Origin: CADCWK01 sp965218235
GTDB taxonomy: Bacteria; Chloroflexota; Chloroflexia; Thermomicrobiales; UBA6265
Length of the DNA: 64,000 bases
Direction of reading: 5' to 3'
Assembly: GCA_965218235.1 (NCBI GenBank)
Contig: OZ244596.1
Span: 1,116,001 to 1,180,000, forward strand
This document shows, piece by piece, positions 8,718 through 17,420 of the stretch. The position numbers and the translations under genes were made by a program. Every line of letters starts with the position of its first letter. Within the stretch, counting starts at the first letter, position 1. The notes beneath the pieces are model-generated. The model had not been told where the DNA came from. It ran no database searches and worked only from the letters and a program-made list of their open reading frames with translations.

Positions 8718-9554
8718 TCAGGCGAAGACCGCCGCCGTGTCCCGATTCTTCAGCTGGAACTTCGGCGACTGGCCGAGGAAGCTGGCCGGGTTGTCATGGA
8801 CGATCGTGTTGATCGTCGCGTCGTCGTGGCCCCGGCGGCGCATCTCGAAGATGAACTGCGGGATCGCCCGCGGCTCGGAGGCGCCCCAGTCGCAGGCCGA
8901 CGCGACGCACATCCGCTCGGTGCCGTAGCGCTCGAACAGGTCGATCGCCCGGCCCGGCGAGACCTTCGTCACCGGGTAGAGCGTCGCGCCCGTCCAGAAG
9001 CCGGCCTCGAGGATCATCGGGATCGTGTGCTCCTCGGCGTGGTCGATCATCACCCGGCTCGGATCGATGCGCGAGTCCGCCGCCAGCGTCTCGACGATGA
9101 CCTTCGTGCCCTTGTACTTGTCCTCGAGGTGCGGCGTGTGGATGTGGATGAGCTGGTCGTGCTCGACGGCGAGGTCGACGTGCATCTTGAACGACTCGAG
9201 CTCGTTGCGCGTCACCCGGTTCAGGCCGATCTCGCCGATGCCGAGGACAGTCGGGCGGTCGAGGAACTCGGGGATGATCTTCAGCACCTGCCGGGTCAGT
9301 TCCAGGTCCTCGCCTTCCTTCGGGTTGAGACAGAGCCAGGTGTAGTGCTGGATCCCGTACTCGGCGGCCCGGGCTGGCTCGAAGGTCGTCAGGTGGTTGA
9401 AGTAGTCGGCGAAGACATCGGCCGAGCGGCGGTCGTAGCCGGCCCAGAAGGCGGGCTCGGACAGCGCCACGCAGCCGGTCAGGGCCATATCGTAGTAGTC
9501 GTCAGTCGTCCGCGAGACCATGTGGGCGTGGAGATCGATGTATCCCATGACCAT
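8718..9554 (-). CDS. eboB: EboB, TatD-family metal-dependent hydrolase
   Basis: 278 residues. The amidohydrolase metal sites of TatD-like proteins are visible in order: DLHAH (residues 7-11), GEIGLN, HIHTPH, DHAEEH and SACDWG. TatD enzymes are cytoplasmic metal-dependent hydrolases or nucleases; in ebo clusters the member is EboB and its substrate is not known. The ATG overlaps the TAA stop of the small upstream gene as TAATG, a sign of coupled translation; a second Met two codons later is an alternative start. The gene is followed at once by a perfect palindrome. Confidence 0.85.
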   Translation of the reverse strand: MVMGYIDLHAHMVSRTTDDYYDMALTGCVALSEPAFWAGYDRRSADVFADYFNHLTTFEPARAAEYGIQHYTWLCLNPKEGEDLELTRQVLKIIPEFLDRPTVLGIGEIGLNRVTRNELESFKMHVDLAVEHDQLIHIHTPHLEDKYKGTKVIVETLAADSRIDPSRVMIDHAEEHTIPMILEAGFWTGATLYPVTKVSPGRAIDLFERYGTERMCVASACDWGASEPRAIPQFIFEMRRRGHDDATINTIVHDNPASFLGQSPKFQLKNRDTAAVFA

Positions 9555-9874
9555 TACTGTTCCTCCGATCCGCGGATCGACGCGCCGTAAGCCGCCTTCC
9601 GGTCGAGCGTATCGAGCAGCGTCGTGTCCCGGTCGCTCAGGATCATCTGGATCCGCTCGACCCGCTCGCCGTCGTCACTGGTCAGCTCGTGCAGCGCCCG
9701 CTTCAGGGCGATCAGCCGGAAGTCGTCCTCGCCGTTCTTCTCGACGGAGCGGTCCAGCCGGTCCAGGAACGCCGCGACGTTCAGGATCTGGGCCCGGTGC
9801 TCCATGAAGTACTGGTCAATCAGTTGCTGTTGCGAGAGCAGGCACGCGCCCGTTCCCAGCGTGGTGATGGTCAT
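9554..9874 (-). CDS. Unrecognised 106-residue helical protein in the ebo cluster
   Basis: The ATG at 9874 has GGAGGGACACG just upstream, an excellent ribosome-binding site, although the gene starts 59 bases inside the end of eboD. The product is acidic and predicted helical (YFMEHRAQILNVAAFLDRLDR ... RALHELTSDDGERVERI), with no membrane segment and no motif I know. It holds the place where many ebo clusters have eboA but is much shorter than EboA and not visibly related. The tight overlaps on both sides argue for a real, co-translated subunit. Confidence 0.75.
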   Translation of the reverse strand: MTITTLGTGACLLSQQQLIDQYFMEHRAQILNVAAFLDRLDRSVEKNGEDDFRLIALKRALHELTSDDGERVERIQMILSDRDTTLLDTLDRKAAYGASIRGSEEQ

Positions 9875-11075
9875 CGTGTCCCTCCACGGGAATCGCCGCG
9901 GCCTCCTCCCGGAGGACCGCGATACAGTCGATCATGGTCGCCTGGTCGATCTCGTTGACTTCGAACCCCTGCCCGATGCCGTGCAGGAGCATGATGGTGA
10001 GTTGCCCGCCGAGGTGCTCGCGGAACTCGTTCAGTCCCCGGAGGATGTTGCGCGGGTCGTCGGGTGCCCCGAGGTGCTCGCTCAGCTCCAACGCGTACGC
10101 CGGCAGCCCGAGTGCCCGGAACAGCCCGACGATCCGGTCGCGGTCGATCGCGGTGATCAGGCCGCTGCGCTGCGCGTACGTGACATCGAGGCAGATCCCG
10201 ATCGCGACGGCCTCACCGTGCCGCCAGCGATAGTCGCTGACCTGCTCCAGCTTGTGCGCTGACCAGTGGCCGAAGTCCAGCGGGCGGGACGAGCCGAATT
10301 CGAACGGGTCGCCGCTCGTGGCGATGTGGTCGAGGTGGAGCTGCGCGCAGCGGTAGACCAGCCAGCGCATTGCCTCCTCGTCGCGGCCGACCAGGGCGGC
10401 GGCGTGGTCCTCGATGAACTGGAAGAAGACCGGGTCCTTGAGCAGCGCGACCTTGATCGCCTCGCTGATCCCGCCCAGCCACTCCCGCTGTGGCAGGCCG
10501 CGCAGGAAGGCGAAGTCGTCGATCACGGCGAACGGCGGGGCGAACGTCCCGAGGAAGTTCTTCTTGCCGAACTTGTTGACGCTATTCTTGACACCGACCC
10601 CGGAGTCGTTCTGCGACAGGACCGTCGTCGGGATCCGGATCAGGCGGACCCCGCGGTGAGCGGTGCCGGCCGCGAACCCGGCCATGTCCAGCACCGCGCC
10701 GCCGCCGACGGCGATGACGAAGTTGTGCCGGTCGATCCCGCCGTCATTGATCGCCCGCTGAATGGCGTCGACGGTGGCGTGGTCGTTCTTGACGTCCTCC
10801 CCACCCTCGACCACCATCGGTGGGCGGACCAGCCGGAGGGTGGCGGCGTTGCGCTCGAACCAGGCAACGACATCGGTGACCAGGGTCGGGAACGCCTCGC
10901 TGATGCCCTGATCGACGATGACCAGGGCCCGCGAGGCGTCACCCGTGGCGTTGCGACCGCAGACGTCGGCCAGCGCAGTGTTGCCGGCGGCGAAGACATC
11001 GGTCGTGAAGATGACCGGGTAGTGATAGGTGACGTCGACCGTCTGAGCGATGGGCGCCAGTGCCTGCTGTTCCAT
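9816..11075 (-). CDS. eboD: EboD, 3-dehydroquinate synthase-like protein
   Basis: 419 residues from the ATG at 11075 (AGGAAGC upstream). The sugar phosphate cyclase fold is clear: the VEGGEDVKN segment, the NAD-binding IAVGGGAVLD near residue 125, IPTTVLSQNDSGVGVKNSVN, SEAIKVALLKD, the DFGHWSAHKLE metal-site helix and HGEAVAIGI. In shikimate synthesis such enzymes make 3-dehydroquinate, but the ebo context and the divergent active-site helix point to EboD rather than AroB. The last 20 residues include a His-rich stretch (HDDHHH) that is encoded by the start and ribosome-binding site of the next gene, so it may be a by-product of the overlap. It is the first gene of the cluster; 232 bases separate it from the gene upstream. 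Confidence 0.85.
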   Translation of the reverse strand: MEQQALAPIAQTVDVTYHYPVIFTTDVFAAGNTALADVCGRNATGDASRALVIVDQGISEAFPTLVTDVVAWFERNAATLRLVRPPMVVEGGEDVKNDHATVDAIQRAINDGGIDRHNFVIAVGGGAVLDMAGFAAGTAHRGVRLIRIPTTVLSQNDSGVGVKNSVNKFGKKNFLGTFAPPFAVIDDFAFLRGLPQREWLGGISEAIKVALLKDPVFFQFIEDHAAALVGRDEEAMRWLVYRCAQLHLDHIATSGDPFEFGSSRPLDFGHWSAHKLEQVSDYRWRHGEAVAIGICLDVTYAQRSGLITAIDRDRIVGLFRALGLPAYALELSEHLGAPDDPRNILRGLNEFREHLGGQLTIMLLHGIGQGFEVNEIDQATMIDCIAVLREEAAAIPVEGHDDHHHAGNGRVPALATATD

Positions 11076-11307
11076 GCTTCCTGTCCACCGGGGTTCCGGA
11101 CCGCCCCTGACCGTCCACGGATCGGATGGTTGGGTCGTCTTTCCATATCTTAAGCCCAAGCGGGACGGATTGACAGCGATCGGCGTCGGCTGAGAAGCGG
11201 ACGCCTGTTCGCATAGGTCCGCTCCCGATCCTGAACGGGCTCGAGGAGCAAATACGGCCGACACCCCAAGGGAGGACTAAAACGCTTTCCACGCGAGCGT
11301 CGGATGG

Positions 11308-11907
11308 TCAGGCCAGCCCGCTAACGGTGGCGCTCTCGACCTGCTGGATGGTGTGGTCGACGGGGCCGAGGAAGTAACGGAGCTCGTCGGAGCCCCAGGA
11401 CATGATCAGGTGGACCGGCATCAGGCGGTCGATCAGGCCGTTGCGGTCCTGGTAGCTGACATCGACCATGAAGACGCGGGAGTCGCCCTCGCCGAACCGG
11501 GCGTGGTCCAGCGGAAACTCGCAGCTCAGCTCGCTGCCGGGCTGGAGGTCGCCCTCCGCCCGTGGCCGGACGGACGCCCCGGTCGGGTAGGTCACGCCGA
11601 CCTTGAGGTGGCTGGCCGGCGCGTCGCCGTCGTTGCGCAGGACCAGCGTCAGGGCGCCGGTGTCATCGACGATGCTCGTCGCGACGCCGAGCCGCTCGCC
11701 GAGGAGCATCACCCGGGCCGCCCGGGGCTCGGCCCAGAGGTCACGCTGCGTGGTGGCCTGCCGGCGGGACTCGTCGACATAGCGCTCGACGGCGAGAATC
11801 GAGCGGCCCGACCGGCGGATGGCGACGACGCTGCCGACCAGCGCGATGATCGCGACCAGCAAGGAAGCACCGGCGATGGCCGTACCGATCAGATCGTTGT
11901 CCGACAT
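11308..11907 (-). CDS. Membrane-anchored protein of unknown function
   Basis: 199 residues from the ATG at 11907, chosen because GGAAGG lies 5 bases upstream; an in-frame Met 4 codons earlier is possible. One membrane helix lies near the N-terminus (IAGASLLVAIIALVGSVVAI), followed by a short helical linker and a soluble, beta-rich domain of about 130 residues (LTLVLRNDGDAPASHLKVGV ... FMVDVSYQDRNG) that looks like an immunoglobulin-like or C2-like sandwich. The order suggests a single-span protein with the domain in the cytoplasm or outside; topology is not decided by the sequence. It is upstream of the ebo cluster on the same strand but 232 bases away, so joint transcription is uncertain. 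Confidence 0.7.
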   Translation of the reverse strand: MSDNDLIGTAIAGASLLVAIIALVGSVVAIRRSGRSILAVERYVDESRRQATTQRDLWAEPRAARVMLLGERLGVATSIVDDTGALTLVLRNDGDAPASHLKVGVTYPTGASVRPRAEGDLQPGSELSCEFPLDHARFGEGDSRVFMVDVSYQDRNGLIDRLMPVHLIMSWGSDELRYFLGPVDHTIQQVESATVSGLA

Positions 11908-12439
11908 CAAACCTTCCATCCCGCAGGAGCGATGTTCCGCCGGCAATCGACCCGGTGCGTGTCCGTCCTGCCAGGTCGACGATCCCGGAAACGCATTTCA
12001 CGCGCGATTGTCGATGATTACGGGCTGAAGCGGGGTATTCTCAGTATAGCCATTCGGTCCGCAATCGGCACACTATCGCCGCACATCGATATTCACTGGA
12101 GTTGTCTGGTGGCGGAGACGACCTCTCCCCCAACCCCTCTCCGGCTCACCTGCTCGCTCACCCGCTGAAGCGGCTTCGGCTCTGCAGGTGCCCGGAGAAG
12201 GAAGTAGCACCGCCAGTTGAGCTCAGGCAACCCATCTGAAAAGCCGCTGTCGGCAGCGACAAACACCGACCGATCTGCCCCGACGACCCGCCAGTTCAGG
12301 AAGGCGAAGCCGACCAGCATGAAGCCCCTCTCCGGGTGATGAGGAGGGACGACGAATCGAGCCGGGGAGGGGTTTGGGGAGGGGACTAGTCCGCGACCAA
12401 CCGCCTGCGATCAACCGTCGCCCTATGGCCGGAATCGGC
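11908..12439. other. 532-base intergenic region carrying a dispersed repeat
   Basis: The part up to about 12110 is slightly AT-richer and may hold the promoter for the leftward gene at 11907. The rest is the repeat copy at 12121-12384. No gene is supported. Confidence 0.6.
12121..12384. repeat. Dispersed C/G-run-bounded intergenic repeat, copy 2
   Basis: It starts with CTCCCCCAACCCCTCTCC and ends with GGGGAGGGGTTTGGGGAGGG, the same terminal pattern as the copy at 8476-8657, and shares the 22-base block at 12311-12332 with it (one mismatch). It lies between the gene at 11907 and ctaA. Confidence 0.6.
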
Positions 12440-13471
12440 CTAATCCCCGGCCGGTTGCGGCATGGTAATCCGCATCGCGGTCCGGTCGGCCGGTCGGCGC
12501 GCCGGCCAGGTGCAACGGACGAGGTCGCACATCGTGACGAAGAACAGCCCCATCAACCCCGCGTGGGTCAGCGTCGTCAGGATCTGGACGTTGGTCAGGA
12601 CGACCAGGCCGCCGGCGACCGACTGAAGCAGCACCACGACCCCGGCGGTGGCGGCGATCCCGAACAGGTCGGGCCGGACGTGGCGAAGCTGGAACGTCCA
12701 CCAGACCAGCCCCAGGACGAGCAGCGTAATCACGACCGCCGAGAGCCGGTGGTTGTAGTGGATACCGGCCGGACCGGTGACGGCGTGGAGGACCTGCCCC
12801 TCGCAGGTCGGCCAGCCCAGGCAGGCGAGCTCGTTGCTCGTATGGCGGACGTAGGCGCCGAGGTAGGCCGTCACGACCGAGAAGACCAGCGCGCCCGCGG
12901 CCAGCCAGCGCAGCCCGATCGGCGCGACGTTCCGGGCCCGCATCGTCGCGAGCCGGAGATGGTCCTGCCTCCGGTCGCGGCGCGATTCCGTCACGACCCG
13001 GGCGATCAGCGCCGCCGACGCAAGGCAGACCAGCGAGATGCCGAAGTGGAGCGCCATGACCTCGGCCGACTGCGGCCACTTCACCGCCGCCGCGCCCATC
13101 AGCGCCTGGATGACGAGGAAGGCGCTCATCGTCGGGACGAGCAGGCGGAAGATCGGGTAGGTCTTCCGGATTCGCCAGGCGCCGATCGCCGTGCCGAGGA
13201 CCAGCCAGCTCTCGAGGCCGGTCACGAGCCGGTGGCTGTACTCCACGAACGACTCGAAGGTGTCGGCCGGGAGGACGCTGCCGTTGCAGAGCGGCCAGTG
13301 GTTGCCGCAGCCGTCGCCGGAACCGGTCGCGGTGACGTTGGCGCCCATGATCAGCACGAGGAACATGCCGACGGCTGTCACGACGGCGAACCCGCGGACG
13401 TGCTGCTCGCAGAACCGCCCGAGGGCGGAGAATGGCCGTCTGATCGGGTGCCGGTTCGCCTGCTCGCCCAT
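12440..13471 (-). CDS. ctaA: Heme A synthase, COX15/CtaA family
   Basis: 343 residues from the ATG at 13471 (AGAGG upstream), an integral membrane protein with about eight helices. It oxidises heme O to heme A for aa3-type cytochrome oxidase. The paired motifs of the duplicated four-helix bundle are present: EYSHRLVTG and HYNHRLSAV, with HFGISL and THAGLMG supplying the other heme-binding His residues. Two extracytoplasmic cysteine pairs are seen in CGNHWPLC and CLGWPTC, as in the Bacillus-type enzyme. No heme O synthase or oxidase subunit is next to it. It is divergent from the gene at 13661. Confidence 0.92.
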   Translation of the reverse strand: MGEQANRHPIRRPFSALGRFCEQHVRGFAVVTAVGMFLVLIMGANVTATGSGDGCGNHWPLCNGSVLPADTFESFVEYSHRLVTGLESWLVLGTAIGAWRIRKTYPIFRLLVPTMSAFLVIQALMGAAAVKWPQSAEVMALHFGISLVCLASAALIARVVTESRRDRRQDHLRLATMRARNVAPIGLRWLAAGALVFSVVTAYLGAYVRHTSNELACLGWPTCEGQVLHAVTGPAGIHYNHRLSAVVITLLVLGLVWWTFQLRHVRPDLFGIAATAGVVVLLQSVAGGLVVLTNVQILTTLTHAGLMGLFFVTMCDLVRCTWPARRPADRTAMRITMPQPAGD

Positions 13472-13660
13472 GTGCGTGCCTCTGAATCGCTGGTCCGGTT
13501 GGTGCTGGTCCGGGTGATATCCAAGTCTGGCATAGCTTGCCACGTCGATGCCGCCGCGTCCGCTCCAGGAGAAACCGAAATGCGTCCCCGCGCACCATCC
13601 CGGCCTTTCCCGTCATGGAGTATCGTGGGATTGGACCCGGACGATCGGGGAGGCGAACCA

Positions 13661-14224
13661 ATGGACGTGATCGAGTACGGAAACGGCTGGATCGGCTACA
13701 CGCCGGTGGGACCGCCGTTGCCGCGCGATCTCCGCCCGAAGCCCGTCGCGACGTACCGGGCGACGGTGCCCGTCAGCATCACCGGCTCGACGATCGGCTT
13801 CGCGCCGGGCCTCGACCGGGACGAGCTGATCATCGCCCTAAACGAGCGGCCCAAATACATGCCGTTCGTCTGGCCGGACCGCGAGCTGTGCACCGACGCC
13901 GACCTCCGCACACTGGCCCTCCTGAAGGTCCTGGCGGTCGTGTCCTTTGGCACCCGCTGGCCGTCGCTGAAGCCGGCCGACATCCTCGCCCGGGCGCGAG
14001 TCGACGATCCCGACCTCGCGGCCCGGACCGAGCCGTGGCTGCGAGTAACCGGCACCGTTCTTCCCAACGGCGATGGCGGCTTCGGCGTCGAGACCATCGC
14101 GTCCGACGAGGCTCCGTCGCCGGACATCCTCGGCACAGACAACGACCGCTTCATCAGGTCCGTCGTTGGAGCCGACCTCATCCGGCTGATTCGAGTGGGA
14201 GCGGCGTCCTGGAGTCCCGTCTGA
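13661..14224 (+). CDS. Unrecognised 187-residue protein
   Basis: The ATG at 13661 has GGGGAGG 7 bases upstream, while the much longer open frame before it runs antisense through ctaA. The product is soluble, with an early hydrophilic beta-rich half (VATYRATVPVSITGSTIGFA) and acidic C-terminal part; no signal peptide, membrane helix or known motif is seen. It is convergent with the DUF421 gene downstream. Function unknown. Confidence 0.6.
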   Translation: MDVIEYGNGWIGYTPVGPPLPRDLRPKPVATYRATVPVSITGSTIGFAPGLDRDELIIALNERPKYMPFVWPDRELCTDADLRTLALLKVLAVVSFGTRWPSLKPADILARARVDDPDLAARTEPWLRVTGTVLPNGDGGFGVETIASDEAPSPDILGTDNDRFIRSVVGADLIRLIRVGAASWSPV

Positions 14225-14403
14225 GACCGAACAGGTCATCCGGGAAGCAGACTTCTGGGCGTCGGCCAGATCGAGGGGCTTCTCCCAGGAATCCCCTACG
14301 ACGACAGAATCGGCAAGGGTCGGGGTGGTTCGTCTATGTACGCGCCACCAACACGGTCCGTGAGCTGGTTTCCAACCCGATATCCCGTCAACGTCACATC
14401 GGG

Positions 14404-14934
14404 TTAGTTTGCTGCGTCGTGCATGCGGACGTTCTTCAGTGACGTCGGCACTGCATCCGACCGGCGAAGCGCGTTGAACGTCCCATCGGACTCCAGCACA
14501 ACCGCTTCGACGTCCTCCAGCGAACCAATCCCGGCCTTGCGAATCCCGGCGAGGACCTCGGCCTCGACCACCCGGACCGAACGCATGGGCCCAGACAGAA
14601 AGGCGCCCTGAAAGAAGACGAGCGTTGGCTCCGCCTTTACGAGCCTGCTGAAGCGCGCCGACCTGACCGCGAACGAACTGATGAGGTACTGAAAACCGAC
14701 AAGCAGCGCCAATGCAACCATACCCTCCGTCAACGCGACGTCCCTGGAGAGGATGATCGTCGCGAGGGTCGACCCCAGCGCCACCGTCACGACCAGATCG
14801 AACGCGTTCATCTTCGACAGCGTGCGTTTCCCGGAGATGCGCAGGATCAAAATGAGCCCTACGTAGGCCACCGGCCCGACCAGGAGCACCCGCAGGATTC
14901 CGCTCCATGAATCGAACCAGACCGTATCGCTCAT
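14404..14934 (-). CDS. DUF421 (YetF-like) membrane protein
   Basis: 176 residues with three N-terminal membrane helices followed by a soluble domain. The segment RISGKRTLSKMNAFDLVVTVALGS and the later VEAVVLESDGTFNAL are typical of the DUF421/YetF/YcaP family. Family members are membrane proteins of poorly defined role, often stress- or sporulation-linked. It heads the left end of a leftward run that also includes an MscS-type channel and a DUF2254 protein, which suggests a membrane-stress setting. Confidence 0.85.
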   Translation of the reverse strand: MSDTVWFDSWSGILRVLLVGPVAYVGLILILRISGKRTLSKMNAFDLVVTVALGSTLATIILSRDVALTEGMVALALLVGFQYLISSFAVRSARFSRLVKAEPTLVFFQGAFLSGPMRSVRVVEAEVLAGIRKAGIGSLEDVEAVVLESDGTFNALRRSDAVPTSLKNVRMHDAAN

Positions 14935-15042
14935 CGGTATCCCCGATCTGACGGCTGCTTGTCGAGTAGCGGAGTCACCGCTGATCCGGAGTCAGTCGAC
15001 TCGCACGGAGCCATCCGCGCAAATCAACTGCCAGAATGCTCC

Positions 15043-15993
15043 TTAGGCCTTCTCCTGCCCTCGCTGAATGCGCAGCGCTGGAAGACCAACGATATCGTAG
15101 GTTGCGGATGCGATTCCGATGCCAGCTTCGTCCAGCTCCGTGAGGATGTCACGGCTCATGGCGTCCTTGACATCCCGGACCCCGCGAACCGTCGTCAGGA
15201 AGCGGACCGTCAGTTCCAGCCAGTTGTCGGTGATGCGGTAGTAGACCACTGGCACGAGCTCCGGAGTATCGACGAAGAACCGCCGTCCAAGCTCCGAAAG
15301 CGCCGCCCGGCTCGCCTCCCGGCTGTCGGCACCATGACGACGGGCCGCCTCCAGGAGAATGGCTTCCGCGCGATCGCGGTCGGCGGTGTACGTGATTGGA
15401 ATCCGCAGCTCCTCCCACAGATACGGAAACTCCCGCGTGTAGTTGAAGACCGGATCCTCGAAGATGCTGTCGTTGCTGACCGTCACCAGTCGTCCGGTGT
15501 ACTGCCTGCTCTGAACCCAGACCGCCGGATCGGCCCCCTGAACGGCCGGTGGTTGCCCCATTTCCATGATCGTGGTCTGGATGAAACCAAGCCGGACGAC
15601 ATCGCCACGCACCCCACCCATGGTGATGCGGTCGCCGACGGTGAAGTTATTTCCACGAAGAATGACGAAATAGCCGGCCAGCGAGGTGACCACCCGCTGC
15701 ATGGCGAAGGCCAGCCCGGCAGCGACCAGCCCGAGGGCGGTCGCCAGCCGGGTTGGGTCGTCGAACCAGATCGAGAGGAGCCCAAGAACGAGCAGCACTC
15801 CGGTCAGGAGATTCGCCCCCTGGCGAACCCAGAAGCCGGGTTGGTGACCGCGCCGTCGTGCCAGAATGGAGACACCAGACCAGACCAGCACCCGGCGAAT
15901 GATGGTCAGGACCACGATCAACGCGACCGTGACGACGAGCTTCTGGCCGTTCTCGGCGTTGATGCCGATCAGTTGAATATCGAAGATGTCCAT
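15043..15993 (-). CDS. MscS-family mechanosensitive ion channel
   Basis: 316 residues from the ATG at 15993, which has CAGGAGT 5 bases upstream (a Met 9 codons earlier lacks one). Three N-terminal membrane helices lead into the pore helix region LATALGLVAAGLAFAMQ and the MscS hallmark YFVILRGNNFTVGDRI, followed by the beta domain and a C-terminal alpha/beta domain. Such channels open under membrane tension to release ions during hypo-osmotic shock. It lies 66 bases beyond the end of the DUF2254 gene on the same strand. Confidence 0.9.
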   Translation of the reverse strand: MDIFDIQLIGINAENGQKLVVTVALIVVLTIIRRVLVWSGVSILARRRGHQPGFWVRQGANLLTGVLLVLGLLSIWFDDPTRLATALGLVAAGLAFAMQRVVTSLAGYFVILRGNNFTVGDRITMGGVRGDVVRLGFIQTTIMEMGQPPAVQGADPAVWVQSRQYTGRLVTVSNDSIFEDPVFNYTREFPYLWEELRIPITYTADRDRAEAILLEAARRHGADSREASRAALSELGRRFFVDTPELVPVVYYRITDNWLELTVRFLTTVRGVRDVKDAMSRDILTELDEAGIGIASATYDIVGLPALRIQRGQEKA

Positions 15994-16059
15994 CTGACTC
16001 CTGAACGAGTGATCGGTCAACGGAGGAGACGGGCTCGACCGGCCGGCGATGAACCAGCG

Positions 16060-17364
16060 TTACCGGGCGGATTCGACGCGCGCAATGTCCGCTTGATCGT
16101 CGAGGGATCGCCGCGCCGCGGCGATGACCGATCGTCTCTGGTCATCGAGCGCCACCCGGTGTTCGACCGAGACGATGCTGGACATCCGTGCGAATGTCTG
16201 ACTCAGATGCCTGGCAACCATCGGATCCGAGGCGCCGAAATGACGGATCTCATTGAACGCCGCGAAGACGAGTACCTCCCACGACAACAGGAGGCGTCGC
16301 AGGGTTCCCCGGCCGTCCTTCCCCCGGCGGATGCTGACCTGGTCTGGTCGCCGCGCGACGGAGAGCAGGATTTCAGCGAGACGATCGATGCAAATCGTGG
16401 CGGTTGTTGGATCGTTGATGCCGGGAGACAGTGCCTTGACAGCGATATCGGCAAGCTGGCGAATGCCGAGCTCGAGATCGGACTGAAGCGTGCGCTCACT
16501 TCCGACGATGAGGGCCTCGTTCACGCGATCGGTGAAGTGCTCCGGAACCGCCCCGTCCGGCGAAACCCTGGCGATGACCCCGCCCTCCATCACGAACTCA
16601 CCGATGAACAGCGTGAATTCCAGCGTGAGATCATGTTTCGCCATCGCCGGAAGGAGATGGCGCTCATTGATCGACTGCAGGAACCCCGATTTCGTTGCCC
16701 GCACATCAACCGATCGAGTGGGAAACCAGACGCTGTCGCTCTGGTCATCATCGGAATCCGCTTCAGCCGTCTCCGCGGGATATTGGGCGTCGACAAGGGC
16801 CAACGTATCCTGGGCCGCCCGATCGATCACGACGGAGGCTCGGATCGAATTCGCGGCATGACTGATGAAGAAGATCAGGAACCCGACACTGATGCCAGCC
16901 ATGAGCAGAGCGACCGTCACCGAGGCAGAGGGCACGAACGCCACGCCGCCGCTGTCCGACGCATCCCTGACGGTGCGAAGCACCAGCAATGCGTAGGTAA
17001 ACGTCGCGATGAAGGCACCAAGGACGAGTTGATTCCCTCGGTCGCCAGTGAACGTCCGGAGCACGCGGGGGGTGAACTGGCTCGAAGCGAGTTGCAGGGC
17101 GACGATCGTGATCGAGAAGACCAGCCCCGTAATCGTAATCATGGTGCTGGCGATGGCCGAAAGCACTTCACGAGCACCGGAGGCACCAGCTCCAAAGAGC
17201 CAGTCAGACTCCGGGCGGCGCTGTGAGATCAGCGAATGATCGATCCGGACCATCACGATTGCGAGAATCGCAGCCGCGATCGTAAACAGGGTTGGAATGA
17301 ACCAGAGTCGGTCCTGAAGTTCATACCAGCGGCTGGCCAGCGCCGACGAGATTTTTGGCATCAT
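16060..17364 (-). CDS. DUF2254 family membrane protein
   Basis: 434 residues from the ATG at 17364, the usual length for this family. Four membrane helices occupy roughly residues 20-150, with STMITITGLVFSITIVALQLASSQFTPR (described here by its first part, STMITITGLVFSITIV) typical of DUF2254, and the conserved C-terminal block ALSPGINDPTTA followed by CIDRL. The family is predicted to be a bacterial membrane protein of unknown function. It lies between an MscS-type channel and an AAA ATPase on the same strand. Confidence 0.85.
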   Translation of the reverse strand: MMPKISSALASRWYELQDRLWFIPTLFTIAAAILAIVMVRIDHSLISQRRPESDWLFGAGASGAREVLSAIASTMITITGLVFSITIVALQLASSQFTPRVLRTFTGDRGNQLVLGAFIATFTYALLVLRTVRDASDSGGVAFVPSASVTVALLMAGISVGFLIFFISHAANSIRASVVIDRAAQDTLALVDAQYPAETAEADSDDDQSDSVWFPTRSVDVRATKSGFLQSINERHLLPAMAKHDLTLEFTLFIGEFVMEGGVIARVSPDGAVPEHFTDRVNEALIVGSERTLQSDLELGIRQLADIAVKALSPGINDPTTATICIDRLAEILLSVARRPDQVSIRRGKDGRGTLRRLLLSWEVLVFAAFNEIRHFGASDPMVARHLSQTFARMSSIVSVEHRVALDDQRRSVIAAARRSLDDQADIARVESAR

Positions 17365-17420
17365 GGGCGCAGTGTATCCGAACGCCCATCCAGCCCTTCG
17401 GCGTCCAGTTTCCCGGCAAC

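Noticed and set aside
9816..11075. Assignment of the dehydroquinate synthase-like gene as aroB
   Set aside because: No other shikimate gene is near, and the order with TatD-like, UbiA-like and EboE-like genes fits eboD.
12374..14224. Very long open frame on the plus strand opposite ctaA
   Set aside because: Its first 430 codons are Arg/Asp/Gln-rich antisense sequence of ctaA without a ribosome-binding site; only the last 187 codons from 13661 look like a gene.
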